Part shown: positions 7,544 through 15,006 of the stretch, in pieces | Layout of the letters: each line of letters begins with the position of its first letter | How positions within the stretch are numbered: the stretch's first letter is position 1 | Notes under the pieces: generated by a model | Told to the model about the DNA's origin: nothing | The model's input: the letters and a program-made list of their open reading frames with translations, nothing else | Databases searched by the model: none | Program-made: the position numbers and the translations under genes | From: Fidelibacterota bacterium | Lineage (GTDB): Bacteria > Fidelibacterota > Marinisomatia > SCGC-AAA003-L08 > GCA-002704045 | NCBI GenBank assembly: GCA_002704045.1 | Contig: PAFF01000085.1 | Span: 14,267-30,327 of the forward strand | Direction of reading: 5' to 3' | DNA length: 16,061 nucleotides

Positions 7544-8688
7544 TATTTTTTTAATTCCTCAATGAATTCATCTCCCCAACCAACAATGTTTCCAATACCC
7601 ATAATAAAATAATCATTGTAGTTTTTCATATGATTAATAATGGTTTCTGTTTGTTCAGATGATGAAAATATTTTGTATTTTACGTTTAAATCTATATTAT
7701 CTGGAATTAATTTTAAAATATTATCGCCCCTAATTATCAATTTTTCTGGTTTTAATTTATTAAAACAAAGATCCAACAATTGATTTGTTCTATATAATCT
7801 ATCTTCTCTAGTATTTAAGAAAATACATTTTTTTTTATCTGAAAATCTTTCAACCATCATATTCCAAACCATTAAAGTTGAATGAGGATCATTAGCAGCA
7901 AAGGCATTTACAAAAAAAATTCTACTTTCTGAAGATTTAATGTTAATAATTTCCAATGCTCCAGGATCTGGCTTTGTTTCAATCATTCCATTTAGTGCAA
8001 TATCTTTTTTAATTCCAACCTTCTCACACACTTTTAACGCTAAAGAAACATTTTCTGCGTGCTCTAAAAAAGGAAATTTCATCATATATTCTTTGCTTAC
8101 ATCATTGGGTTTTGACTGATGGAAAGTAGAATTTCTTGACTTGGTGATACTTTTTAGGGGGCTCACTATTTTTTCTTCTGCAGTTATAAATTTTGAATTA
8201 TATGGAATTGTATTTGATAAAGACAATGCAATACTTTCCAAATCATAGCCCATTTCATCTAAATGATCAGGTCTGACATTGGTTATTACACCAATGGTTG
8301 ATCTCATCATTTTTTGTTCAGTTACCCATTGATATTCAGGTTGAACAGCCATACATTCCATGACAATAGCTTCTGGTTTTTGCCTAGCAAATTCTTTTAT
8401 TAATTTGATTTGCTCACCTATGGATGCAGCTCTAATTCGATGAATAATATGATCTTCTCCATATTCATCTATTATTCTAGGAGCAGAGCCAGTTGTTTTG
8501 GCAATTGTTTTAATTCCACCAGCTCTTAAACCAGCTGCAATCAATCTTGTAACACTTGATTTACCCCTAGCACCATTTACATGAATTCTTATTGGTATAG
8601 AATGTAATTCAGATTGATGTTTGTGAAATTCAATAACTCCATAAGTAACAAAAGAAAGGAGTAAAATTACTAGTACAATAATTTCCAT
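7543..8688 (-). CDS. pgsB: Poly-gamma-glutamate synthase PgsB/CapB (ATP-dependent amide ligase)
   Basis: 381 aa, near the ~393 aa of Bacillus PgsB. An N-terminal membrane segment (about 2-18) is followed by a Mur-ligase-like ATPase. The P-loop HVNGARGKSSVTRL lies at about 36-49. Further family motifs are TTGSAPRIIDEYG (65-77), VMECMAVQPEYQW (109-121) and TNVRPDHLDEMG (136-147). FLNTREDRLYRTNQL and MGIGNIVGWGDEF near the C-terminus are also typical. The enzyme joins glutamates through gamma-carboxyl amide bonds using ATP on the cytoplasmic face of the inner membrane, in complex with PgsC. The start lies 25 bp after the gingipain-like gene and has no clear Shine-Dalgarno sequence. FtsW-linked Mur ligases and folylpolyglutamate synthases are related, but the N-terminal anchor, these motifs and the neighbouring pgsC exclude them. 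The strongest call of the left cluster. Confidence 0.95.
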   Translation of the reverse strand: MEIIVLVILLLSFVTYGVIEFHKHQSELHSIPIRIHVNGARGKSSVTRLIAAGLRAGGIKTIAKTTGSAPRIIDEYGEDHIIHRIRAASIGEQIKLIKEFARQKPEAIVMECMAVQPEYQWVTEQKMMRSTIGVITNVRPDHLDEMGYDLESIALSLSNTIPYNSKFITAEEKIVSPLKSITKSRNSTFHQSKPNDVSKEYMMKFPFLEHAENVSLALKVCEKVGIKKDIALNGMIETKPDPGALEIINIKSSESRIFFVNAFAANDPHSTLMVWNMMVERFSDKKKCIFLNTREDRLYRTNQLLDLCFNKLKPEKLIIRGDNILKLIPDNIDLNVKYKIFSSSEQTETIINHMKNYNDYFIMGIGNIVGWGDEFIEELKK

Positions 8689-8713
8689 TACTAGAAGGTT
8701 TTATAATTAAAAT

Positions 8714-11700
8714 TTAATCTTCTAATATTGTATTAATAACACTTATCACATCAAGAATGTTAATTACACCATCTTCATTAACGTCAGCTAAAAACTGTTG
8801 AAGTGAATCTAAACCTTCAAAGTTGATGATATGATTAACCATATTAATAACATCTAGAATATTTAAAGCTTCATCTTGATTAACATCACCCATCAAAATT
8901 GGTTGACCTGAGTCTGTAGTGATCAATATTGCATCACCATCCGATAAAGGCATAGCAGCAGTTGGATAAACATTATTGAAAGTGTATTGCAATCCATCAT
9001 TACCTAAGTGATTTTCAATACCTACAGTACAATATGCCCCGTGAACAGGTGTGTATTGCGTATAATCTCCAACAGAGGTGTTATTAAAATCTTTGTACTG
9101 AATTTTTATTTCACCATCTCCAAAAGGTGGAACGCCATTATCCATTAAAATAATTTGAAAGGTTTCAGTCGAATTTGCATAATCTGTTTTCATTGCTGAC
9201 CATTCAATAATAAAATAACCATTTGACGGATCATAATAATAATATACCTGACCATTATTACTAGTTCTCAAATCATCCCAAAATGCAGCAACCATTTTTA
9301 GAGGTCCTCCAGCACCTGGAATAGAATAATTTCTAAATGACTCCATTTCAGATTCACCAAACGCAATCCAACCATTTGTACAAATACTAACTTGATTGTA
9401 AGGTTCGCCATAAAAATAAAATGTAAAAGGCAAATCAACCACTGATGTAGAACTAGAAAAATTACCATCACCACTATCATTGAAATTTAAACTTGTGCCA
9501 GAGCCTCCTAAATCTGGATCAATTTCAATCCAATCATAAAAAGGGGCTTGATCATAACCCAAATCTCCAGAATCAAAAATATAATAACCGTGATTATCAG
9601 GACCCAAAGGCTCAATTTGCGATACATTACCTACTTGAATTGGTAAAGGTTCAATTCTATCATAACCTTGATCAGATACTAATTCTAAGTCTAAAGTTAA
9701 TATACTACCATTTATAATAGCATCATCTGACTGAATTACAAAATTATCATAACTAGCTATAGATTCTCCTGGATTAATAATATCCCAATACCCAATTTCA
9801 TCACTGATATTAAAATTTCCTCCTTCGTAAAAGATTGAACCAGAAATGTTTTCTAATGCTTTAAAACCATTATTTTTAAGAACCACTTCAACTTCAACTA
9901 TTTCGCCAGGATTGAAAAGACCATCGCCACTATAATTTATCTGATCTACAATCAAATAAGGACCTCTAACTTCAACTGGAACCAAACCACTCCAATTCTC
10001 AACATCATTACTAGAAATGACTAATTTTAATCCTAGTTCCTCTAAATCAATTACTGATGATAAAATCTCAATTCTAAATGCGTTAGAATTTATAGTCTCT
10101 CCTTGCATAATATCACCATATTCAATATCGTTTGATAAAATATTTATACTGTTAGAATTAGTTGTTAATGCTGCACTAATATTGTTCAAATCAGATGAAC
10201 CAAAATTCTTAAGCGGTAGCGATATATCAAAAATTTCACCTGGATTTATTGTTTCATCACTGTCACCTAAAATTTGGCTATATGAAACTTGAGAAAAATC
10301 TATATTAATTGATTCAACTTCTTGTGATAAATTTATATTATCTTGATATGGAATAAAGTCTTGCTTTGTAACTGTTAAAGTTATGCTTCCTGGACTCACA
10401 TTGGTTAAATCAAAAGTAACATTCCCATCTTGATCTGATAACATAGTTTGAAAAATTGACTCATTATTATTTAAAAGTGTCACTCTAGCTTTTTCAACAG
10501 ATAAACCATCATTGTTAGTTACATTGATTGTAGCATAATTTGTGCCATATGGAATGACAGATTGATAATTTACATTTAAGCTTGATGGTGTATCTTTCCA
10601 TAAATTTGTAGCTGGATCACCCATCAAACTATGCCAGTGCGTAAAAATACTTACTCTATTATTGGGGTCACTTGGATATGTTAAATATAAATGTAATTTT
10701 CCATAGTGCACTGCCAAACCTACTGTCTCAGCTTTCATTGGAAATAGCCCCCAATAAATTCCCATATTAACAGCGTTATTGAATGCGGTATGAGTACCTA
10801 AGGTAGCAGTACTAATAGCTGCAACTGCACCTTTAGGGTTAGATATTGTTCCAGCTCTCAAAAAATATTCCGATAAACAAGCATTGTCAGATGCAAAACT
10901 TCCAGTTCCGCACGTAATAAATGAAGCAAAAGGTAACTTCCATCCGTTATTTGCAGCATCAATATTTCCATTACCAAATCCACTTACACCCCAGTACCCT
11001 CTATAATTAAAATATGCAACACCAGCTGCTAATTCATTTTGCATCCAAGATCCAAAACTTCCCGAATATTTAGTTCTTATATCATCAAAACCATAGGCTG
11101 TCATTGTTTCATCTATATATTCATTGGTAATAATTGTTGACATTCCTGAACTTGATGGATCACCAACTAATGCAGCACCTTCGTACCAATCTGTACCTGT
11201 GGAAGAAATATACGTTGCTTTTTCATAATGAATTATTTTATTTGAAATAACATTTAATTCATTTGTATTTCTAACAGATATTCTACCTAAAAGGACATCA
11301 CCCATCAAATCATTTCCATCAAGCTGTGAATAAGGATGATCTCCTTCTCCATTATATCCCGACCAATTTTCAAAGTATGTCGGTATATCACTGTAAGATC
11401 CTCCATCATCACCTATCAATGTAACAAATTCTGGTTTTGGAATCCAAGAATTATATGCTTCTTGTATGTAATTTTTAATACTTGATGTGCTTGTTCCAGT
11501 TTGACTAGTTGTAGCCGTATATACAATATACCCTTTTTCTTTTCTCCAATGTAAAAGATCCTGAAAATAAGAATTATTTATTGCAGAACTGCTACCAATA
11601 TATAAAATTGCTGGCTGCTGATATATTGGATCTTCATCTCTTTCGTAATTAATTAAAAAACTATCATAAAGATCTTCAAAGGATTGAGAAATAAGTAATT

Positions 11701-12232
11701 CGTTTGATTGATTATCATTGCCAACTTCTTCCACTATTATATCTACATCATTGAAAACTTCTAAATGTTGTAAGTGTGGATAGTATTTAAAAGGAACAAA
11801 ACTTATTTGAATAAATTTAACATCCCTCATTGTCATATCATCAGAAACATTTAAATTTTTGGTTGGATAGGCATTGTTTGACGAATAAAAATCAAAATTT
11901 TTATTTAAATTATTATCATATGTTGCTTTCTCAACTGATTGTTCAGGATAAATATTAATATCTTCTATTTTGTAGGAATCATTTATTATGTAAGAAATAT
12001 TATATTCTATTCCTTCTTGTATTTGATAAAATGTTGAATATACTGGTAATTCAGGCATACCATCATTTAATAAAGTTCCTACATTATGATCTTTAATCCT
12101 GGTATAGTTATCAATATTTTCAAGATTCAATTCTCCTATAGAAAAGTGGATTGTATTATTACTTTTGATGTAATCAAAAACCTCTGCATTTACAAAAGTC
12201 AATACGCATATTAGCACTGTAAGTTTTTTCAT
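8714..12232 (-). CDS. Secreted gingipain-like C25 family protein with dockerin-like C-terminus; catalytic His replaced by Tyr
   Basis: 1172 aa. The signal peptide is MKKLTVLICVLTFVNA, cut before Glu17. An N-terminal propeptide-like beta region runs to about 200. The C25 fold covers about 205-545: PAILYIGSSSA, a LIGDDGGSYSDIPTYF stretch (272-287), LDGNDLMGDVLLGRISV (304-320), NYRGYWGVSGFG (409-420), ASFITCGTGSF (436-446), and a closing HSLMGDPATNLW. Gingipains have NYTGHG and DVACVNGDF here, so Cys441 is kept but the His position is Tyr413. Downstream come an Ig- or carboxypeptidase-regulatory-like domain (about 560-645), two NPGE beta-domains (about 655-760 and 763-870), a lectin-like beta region (about 880-1105), and two dockerin-like loops near 1116 (DVNQDEALNILD, degenerate at the Gly) and 1150 (DVNEDGVINILD). 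First gene of the leftward operon. Probably surface or extracellular. Protease activity is doubtful because of the His change; an adhesive or scaffold role is possible. Confidence 0.85.
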   Translation of the reverse strand: MKKLTVLICVLTFVNAEVFDYIKSNNTIHFSIGELNLENIDNYTRIKDHNVGTLLNDGMPELPVYSTFYQIQEGIEYNISYIINDSYKIEDINIYPEQSVEKATYDNNLNKNFDFYSSNNAYPTKNLNVSDDMTMRDVKFIQISFVPFKYYPHLQHLEVFNDVDIIVEEVGNDNQSNELLISQSFEDLYDSFLINYERDEDPIYQQPAILYIGSSSAINNSYFQDLLHWRKEKGYIVYTATTSQTGTSTSSIKNYIQEAYNSWIPKPEFVTLIGDDGGSYSDIPTYFENWSGYNGEGDHPYSQLDGNDLMGDVLLGRISVRNTNELNVISNKIIHYEKATYISSTGTDWYEGAALVGDPSSSGMSTIITNEYIDETMTAYGFDDIRTKYSGSFGSWMQNELAAGVAYFNYRGYWGVSGFGNGNIDAANNGWKLPFASFITCGTGSFASDNACLSEYFLRAGTISNPKGAVAAISTATLGTHTAFNNAVNMGIYWGLFPMKAETVGLAVHYGKLHLYLTYPSDPNNRVSIFTHWHSLMGDPATNLWKDTPSSLNVNYQSVIPYGTNYATINVTNNDGLSVEKARVTLLNNNESIFQTMLSDQDGNVTFDLTNVSPGSITLTVTKQDFIPYQDNINLSQEVESINIDFSQVSYSQILGDSDETINPGEIFDISLPLKNFGSSDLNNISAALTTNSNSINILSNDIEYGDIMQGETINSNAFRIEILSSVIDLEELGLKLVISSNDVENWSGLVPVEVRGPYLIVDQINYSGDGLFNPGEIVEVEVVLKNNGFKALENISGSIFYEGGNFNISDEIGYWDIINPGESIASYDNFVIQSDDAIINGSILTLDLELVSDQGYDRIEPLPIQVGNVSQIEPLGPDNHGYYIFDSGDLGYDQAPFYDWIEIDPDLGGSGTSLNFNDSGDGNFSSSTSVVDLPFTFYFYGEPYNQVSICTNGWIAFGESEMESFRNYSIPGAGGPLKMVAAFWDDLRTSNNGQVYYYYDPSNGYFIIEWSAMKTDYANSTETFQIILMDNGVPPFGDGEIKIQYKDFNNTSVGDYTQYTPVHGAYCTVGIENHLGNDGLQYTFNNVYPTAAMPLSDGDAILITTDSGQPILMGDVNQDEALNILDVINMVNHIINFEGLDSLQQFLADVNEDGVINILDVISVINTILED

Positions 12233-12258
12233 AGGTAATTTATCCCAATTTAATTTTT

Positions 12259-12264
12259 ATTATA
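12259..12264 (-). promoter_or_regulatory. Candidate -10 box for the leftward operon
   Basis: A perfect TATAAT on the minus strand ends 26 nt before the ATG of the gingipain-like gene, a sensible distance. No good -35 hexamer lies 16-18 nt upstream. In such AT-rich DNA the hexamer alone is weak evidence. Confidence 0.3.
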
Positions 12265-12374
12265 AAATACATCCCAATCAATATACGAAAAGTAATTTTC
12301 TTTCTTTTGCTTGTTTTGTATCAATATGTAATTCAAATAATATAAAATGATACACTTTGAAACAAAAAGCATAA

Positions 12375-12403
12375 TTGTTATTTAATTATAATAATGATAA
12401 ATT
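12375..12403 (+). promoter_or_regulatory. Candidate promoter for the pilus operon
   Basis: TTGTTA (12375-12380) and TAAATT (12398-12403) are separated by 17 nt, each matching four of six sigma70 consensus bases. A perfect TATAAT at 12387-12392 also lies here but has no fitting -35. Start of transcription would be about 12410, some 50 nt before the pilin TTG. Matches of this quality occur by chance in AT-rich DNA. Confidence 0.25.
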
Positions 12404-12447
12404 AAAGACCTGCTTTAAGGTGAATTAATTTTTTTAAATTTTTAAAT

Positions 12448-12453
12448 AAGGAG
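12448..12453 (+). promoter_or_regulatory. Ribosome binding site that decides the pilin start
   Basis: AAGGAG lies 9 nt before the TTG at 12463 and 30 nt before the first in-frame ATG (12484). It therefore selects TTG as the start and an 11-residue prepilin leader. It is one of the few strong Shine-Dalgarno sequences in the window, fitting an abundant protein. Confidence 0.75.
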
Positions 12454-12462
12454 AATAGTGTT

Positions 12463-12900
12463 TTGAATTTAATAAAAACCAAAATGCGTGAAGGCTTTAC
12501 ATTAGTTGAAATTTTGATAGTTGTTGTTATCATAGGTATTCTTGCTACAATAGCAATTCCTGCATATTTTAGATATGTTGAAAGAGGGTATGCATCCGAT
12601 GCCAAAGTTCAAATTAAAAATATTGCACAAAGTGCAGAAATTTTTTATCAAGAACAACAAGATTGGCCTGCTGATTGGCAAGAAATGAATGCTCAGGGAT
12701 ATTTGGATATAAAAACGTCTACAACAAAAAAATGGGAATTCGATTGTAGCTGGCCTGATGTTGAAGGTGGAATGTTAAGTGGTGGTACAATAACTGCAAC
12801 AAGTCTTCCTGATATGGCTGGTGGAGAAGGTAAGTCTCTAACCTTTAATTGGGAAGAAGGCTCATATACTGGGTACGGTCAAAAAGATCAAAGTCAATAA
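12463..12900 (+). CDS. Type IV major-pilin-like prepilin
   Basis: 145 aa precursor. The leader MNLIKTKMREG is cut by prepilin peptidase before Phe12; the mature protein starts FTLVEILIVVVIIGILATIA, with Glu at mature position 5 and the usual N-terminal hydrophobic helix (about residues 12-35). The globular part is small (about 100 aa) and contains only one Cys (FDCSWP), so it lacks the disulfide loop of many type IVa pilins. TTG is chosen as start because AAGGAG sits 9 nt ahead; an ATG at 12484 would leave only a 4-residue leader. It is first in the rightward operon, 5 nt before pilT, and its strong ribosome site suits a main pilus subunit. A PulG-like pseudopilin is the alternative, but the adjacent retraction ATPase favours a type IV pilus. 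Confidence 0.88.
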   Translation: MNLIKTKMREGFTLVEILIVVVIIGILATIAIPAYFRYVERGYASDAKVQIKNIAQSAEIFYQEQQDWPADWQEMNAQGYLDIKTSTTKKWEFDCSWPDVEGGMLSGGTITATSLPDMAGGEGKSLTFNWEEGSYTGYGQKDQSQ

Positions 12901-12905
12901 ATAAA

Positions 12906-13955
12906 ATGATCAAGGATCTACTGAATTATGCCCTCGAGCAAAATGCCTCTGATCTACATCTAAGCGTAGGATCAATTCCAATGGTGAGGATTGATGGAAA
13001 AATGAATAAGTTGAACTTACCGGAAATGACTCTTAGTGAAATGGAAACTATCAGAGATGAAGTTTTATCTTCAGAACAGCTCAAAGCGTTTAAGGAAAGA
13101 TTAGAATTAGACTTTTCTACAAAGTTGGATGACAAAGGTAGATTCAGAGTGAACTTTTTTTATCAAATAAATGGTATATCTGCTGTTTTTAGAGCTATAC
13201 CAAATGAAATAAAAAGTTCTACTGAATTAAATCTTCCCCCTATCATTAATCAATTATCAATGATGGATAAGGGATTAATACTCTTAACAGGTCCAACAGG
13301 TTGCGGGAAATCTACCACTCTTGCTGCAATGCTTGATAATGTGAACGAACAAAAGAATGCTCACATAATAACGGTTGAGGATCCAGTAGAGTACTATCAC
13401 TCTTCAAAAAATTCTTTAATCAACCAACGTGAACTAGGTCAATCAACTCATAGTTTTGCAAACGCACTTAAATCAGCTTTAAGAGAAGATCCTGATGTAA
13501 TTTTAGTTGGAGAGATGCGAGATTTAGAAACTATACAATTAGCTCTAACTGCTGCTGAAACGGGACATTTAGTTTTGTCAACATTGCATACATCTTCCGC
13601 TGTAAAAACAATTGATAGAATTATTGATGTTTTTCCAGCTGGTCAGAAAGACCAAATTCGATCAATGTTATCAGAAAGTTTAATTGCTGTCATAGCACAA
13701 AAACTTCTGCCAATTAAAAATAAAAAAGGTCGAGTGCCAGCAGGTGAAATCATGGTTGCTAATTCTGCAATTAAGAATTTAATTAGGGAAGATAAAATCT
13801 ATCAAATTCCATCTGTGATTCAAGCAGGAGGTCAAGAAGGTATGCAAAGTTTAGATCAAGATCTCCAAAGATTATTAAGTATGGGTGTGATTGAAAGAAC
13901 TGCAGCTTTGGAAATAGCTGAAAATAAAGAATTGTTTGAAAAAGGAATTTTTTAA
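12906..13955 (+). CDS. pilT: Type IV pilus retraction ATPase PilT
   Basis: 349 aa, the usual PilT size. An N-terminal PAS-like domain with ASDLHLSVG (14-22) and IDGKM precedes the ATPase core: Walker A GPTGCGKSTT (129-138), Asp box VEDPVEY (157-163), Walker B DVILVGEMRD (197-206, Glu203) and His box GHLVLSTLHT (220-229). AIKNLIRED (288-296) matches the AIRNLIRE motif characteristic of PilT and needed for retraction, which separates it from PilB/GspE. It hydrolyses ATP at the inner-membrane base to depolymerise pili, powering twitching, adhesion or DNA uptake. The ATG at 12906 is preferred over an in-frame start at 12849, which would overlap the pilin by 52 nt and add 19 residues unlike PilT. 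No clear Shine-Dalgarno sequence; coupled to the pilin, which ends 5 nt before. Confidence 0.95.
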   Translation: MIKDLLNYALEQNASDLHLSVGSIPMVRIDGKMNKLNLPEMTLSEMETIRDEVLSSEQLKAFKERLELDFSTKLDDKGRFRVNFFYQINGISAVFRAIPNEIKSSTELNLPPIINQLSMMDKGLILLTGPTGCGKSTTLAAMLDNVNEQKNAHIITVEDPVEYYHSSKNSLINQRELGQSTHSFANALKSALREDPDVILVGEMRDLETIQLALTAAETGHLVLSTLHTSSAVKTIDRIIDVFPAGQKDQIRSMLSESLIAVIAQKLLPIKNKKGRVPAGEIMVANSAIKNLIREDKIYQIPSVIQAGGQEGMQSLDQDLQRLLSMGVIERTAALEIAENKELFEKGIF

Positions 13956-13959
13956 TACG

Positions 13960-14406
13960 GTGTTCATAAATTTAAAATCAGGATTTACCTATGTCGAACT
14001 TTTAACTGCTATTCTCATAACAGGCATTGTTGCTGGTTTCATTTTAACAGGTATGGTTAATGCTAAAACTGCCCTTTATAAACTAAGAATTAAAGAACAA
14101 GCTTTCGATACTTTAAAAGGATATACTGATTTTTGGAAAGGTAGAATAGCCTCAAATGAAATTCCATCGATGACAACCAATTGTATTAATTATTCAAATA
14201 ATAATCTACATAATGATTTCTATTGTCTAGACAAAGATATAGATGATAATTGTATTGTTGAAGCTGAAACCTGCTATGATATAAAAATAGCTCAGACTGG
14301 TGTTTCCAGTGCTAGAAGAGCTGATTTAACAACTGAAATAAGATGGGAAGATGCTTACAGTAATAAAGACACTCTTTATTTTTATGTAACACAAATTATA
14401 TACTAA
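13960..14406 (+). CDS. Minor prepilin (type IV pilin-like, Cys-containing)
   Basis: 148 aa from a GTG start at 13960, 4 nt after pilT. The leader MFINLKSG is cut before FTYVELLTAILITGIVAGFI, with Glu at mature position 5 and a hydrophobic helix. AAGGAA at 13942-13947 lies 12 nt ahead of GTG; a TTG at 13936 would also be in frame but would overlap pilT by 20 nt and precede this ribosome site. Cysteines in TTNCINY, FYCLD, DNCIV and ETCYD suggest disulfides in the globular head. As a cotranscribed minor pilin it probably helps prime pilus assembly or sits at the tip, in the way of PilV/PilW/FimU-type subunits. The exact counterpart cannot be told from sequence. Confidence 0.82.
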   Translation: MFINLKSGFTYVELLTAILITGIVAGFILTGMVNAKTALYKLRIKEQAFDTLKGYTDFWKGRIASNEIPSMTTNCINYSNNNLHNDFYCLDKDIDDNCIVEAETCYDIKIAQTGVSSARRADLTTEIRWEDAYSNKDTLYFYVTQIIY

Positions 14407-15005
14407 TGAAATTTAACTTATATTCAGGATTCACCTTAATTGAGATGATTACGACATTAATAATTGCATCTTCAATTTTTATTGGATTGATGAACATTTC
14501 TGCAAATGTTACAAAGAATATTGAAAGAGATGCATTATTTGAAGATATAAAACACTATTCTACCAATGTTATGGATATGATAACATCAGATGTCAAGGAT
14601 GCAGATAGTGTTAACATTAAATCATTATTTGGTAGTTGGCAAATTGATATTTACAATAAAAGTGTAGAAAACAATGCAGTTGTCTGGAACTATGAAAGTT
14701 ATAGAGAAAACAATCAATATGGAATGACATATAATGATGAACCTATACTATCATCAGGTTTCAATCTATTTGATAATGATAAATATGAAGTTACATTTAA
14801 TTTTACGCCAAAATGTACTGGAAGAAGTGCAAACCAAGTCCTTGGATTTTCCGATACAGGAAACAATATATTAAGAACAAATTATTTTGAAATTAATTTT
14901 GATGTTTCAGTAAAACTCTCTTCAAATGATGATCAAAGAATCATCAAAAAAATGAATTTTAATGATAGAGTTTTTTCTCAAAATATGTATTTGAGGTCAA
15001 TTTAG
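14406..15005 (+). CDS. Minor prepilin (PilW/PulJ-like)
   Basis: 199 aa. ATG overlaps the preceding stop by 1 nt (TAATG). The leader MKFNLYSG is cut before FTLIEMITTLIIASSIFIGL, with Glu at mature position 5. Its length and helix followed by a longer mixed head (NIERDALFEDIKHYSTNVMDMITSDVKDAD) resemble the larger minor pilins PilW or PulJ, which often have an ERD/D-rich segment after the helix. It contains one Cys (PKCTGRS). A likely member of the tip or priming complex with its neighbours. Assignment to a specific subunit is inference. Confidence 0.8.
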   Translation: MKFNLYSGFTLIEMITTLIIASSIFIGLMNISANVTKNIERDALFEDIKHYSTNVMDMITSDVKDADSVNIKSLFGSWQIDIYNKSVENNAVVWNYESYRENNQYGMTYNDEPILSSGFNLFDNDKYEVTFNFTPKCTGRSANQVLGFSDTGNNILRTNYFEINFDVSVKLSSNDDQRIIKKMNFNDRVFSQNMYLRSI

Positions 15006-15006
15006 A

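Larger units (their letters stand above)
12233..12462. promoter_or_regulatory. Divergent intergenic control region between the pgs-type operon and the pilus operon
   Basis: This 230-bp, very AT-rich gap holds no convincing gene on either strand. It must carry the promoters for both operons, since their first genes point away from each other. Visible elements are a minus-strand TATAAT at 12264-12259, a possible plus-strand promoter at 12375-12403, a directly repeated ATCCCAAT (12242-12249 and 12271-12278), and an imperfect inverted repeat at 12401-12429. The shared region makes joint control of the two operons possible but does not prove it. Confidence 0.6.

Noticed and set aside
7543..8688. 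Mur ligase or folylpolyglutamate synthase for the 381-aa ligase
   Set aside because: The N-terminal membrane anchor, GARGKSSVTRL P-loop, NVRPDHLDEMG motif and adjoining pgsC identify PgsB.
8714..8900. Type IX secretion C-terminal sorting domain on the C25-like protein
   Set aside because: The C-terminus is two calcium loops of dockerin type, not the beta-sandwich ending in a GxY..K.(I/V).. motif of that signal.
10017..10292. Opposite-strand open frames within the long leftward genes (also near 871, 2608, 6536, 9493)
   Set aside because: They lie wholly inside well-supported coding genes on the other strand, show no motif or signal peptide and have His/Leu/Gln-rich shadow composition.
12402..12605. 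Minus-strand open frame across the pilin start
   Set aside because: It runs antisense to the pilin signal and helix, whose motif and ribosome site are clear; its hydrophobic look is only the complement.
12849..12905. Upstream extension of pilT to an in-frame ATG at 12849
   Set aside because: It would overlap the pilin gene by 52 nt and add 19 basic residues not typical of PilT; the ATG at 12906 gives the standard MIKDLL..ASDLHL start.
13936..13959. TTG start at 13936 for the first minor prepilin
   Set aside because: It lies inside pilT and before the AAGGAA site; GTG at 13960 gives a usual 8-residue prepilin leader just after the pilT stop.
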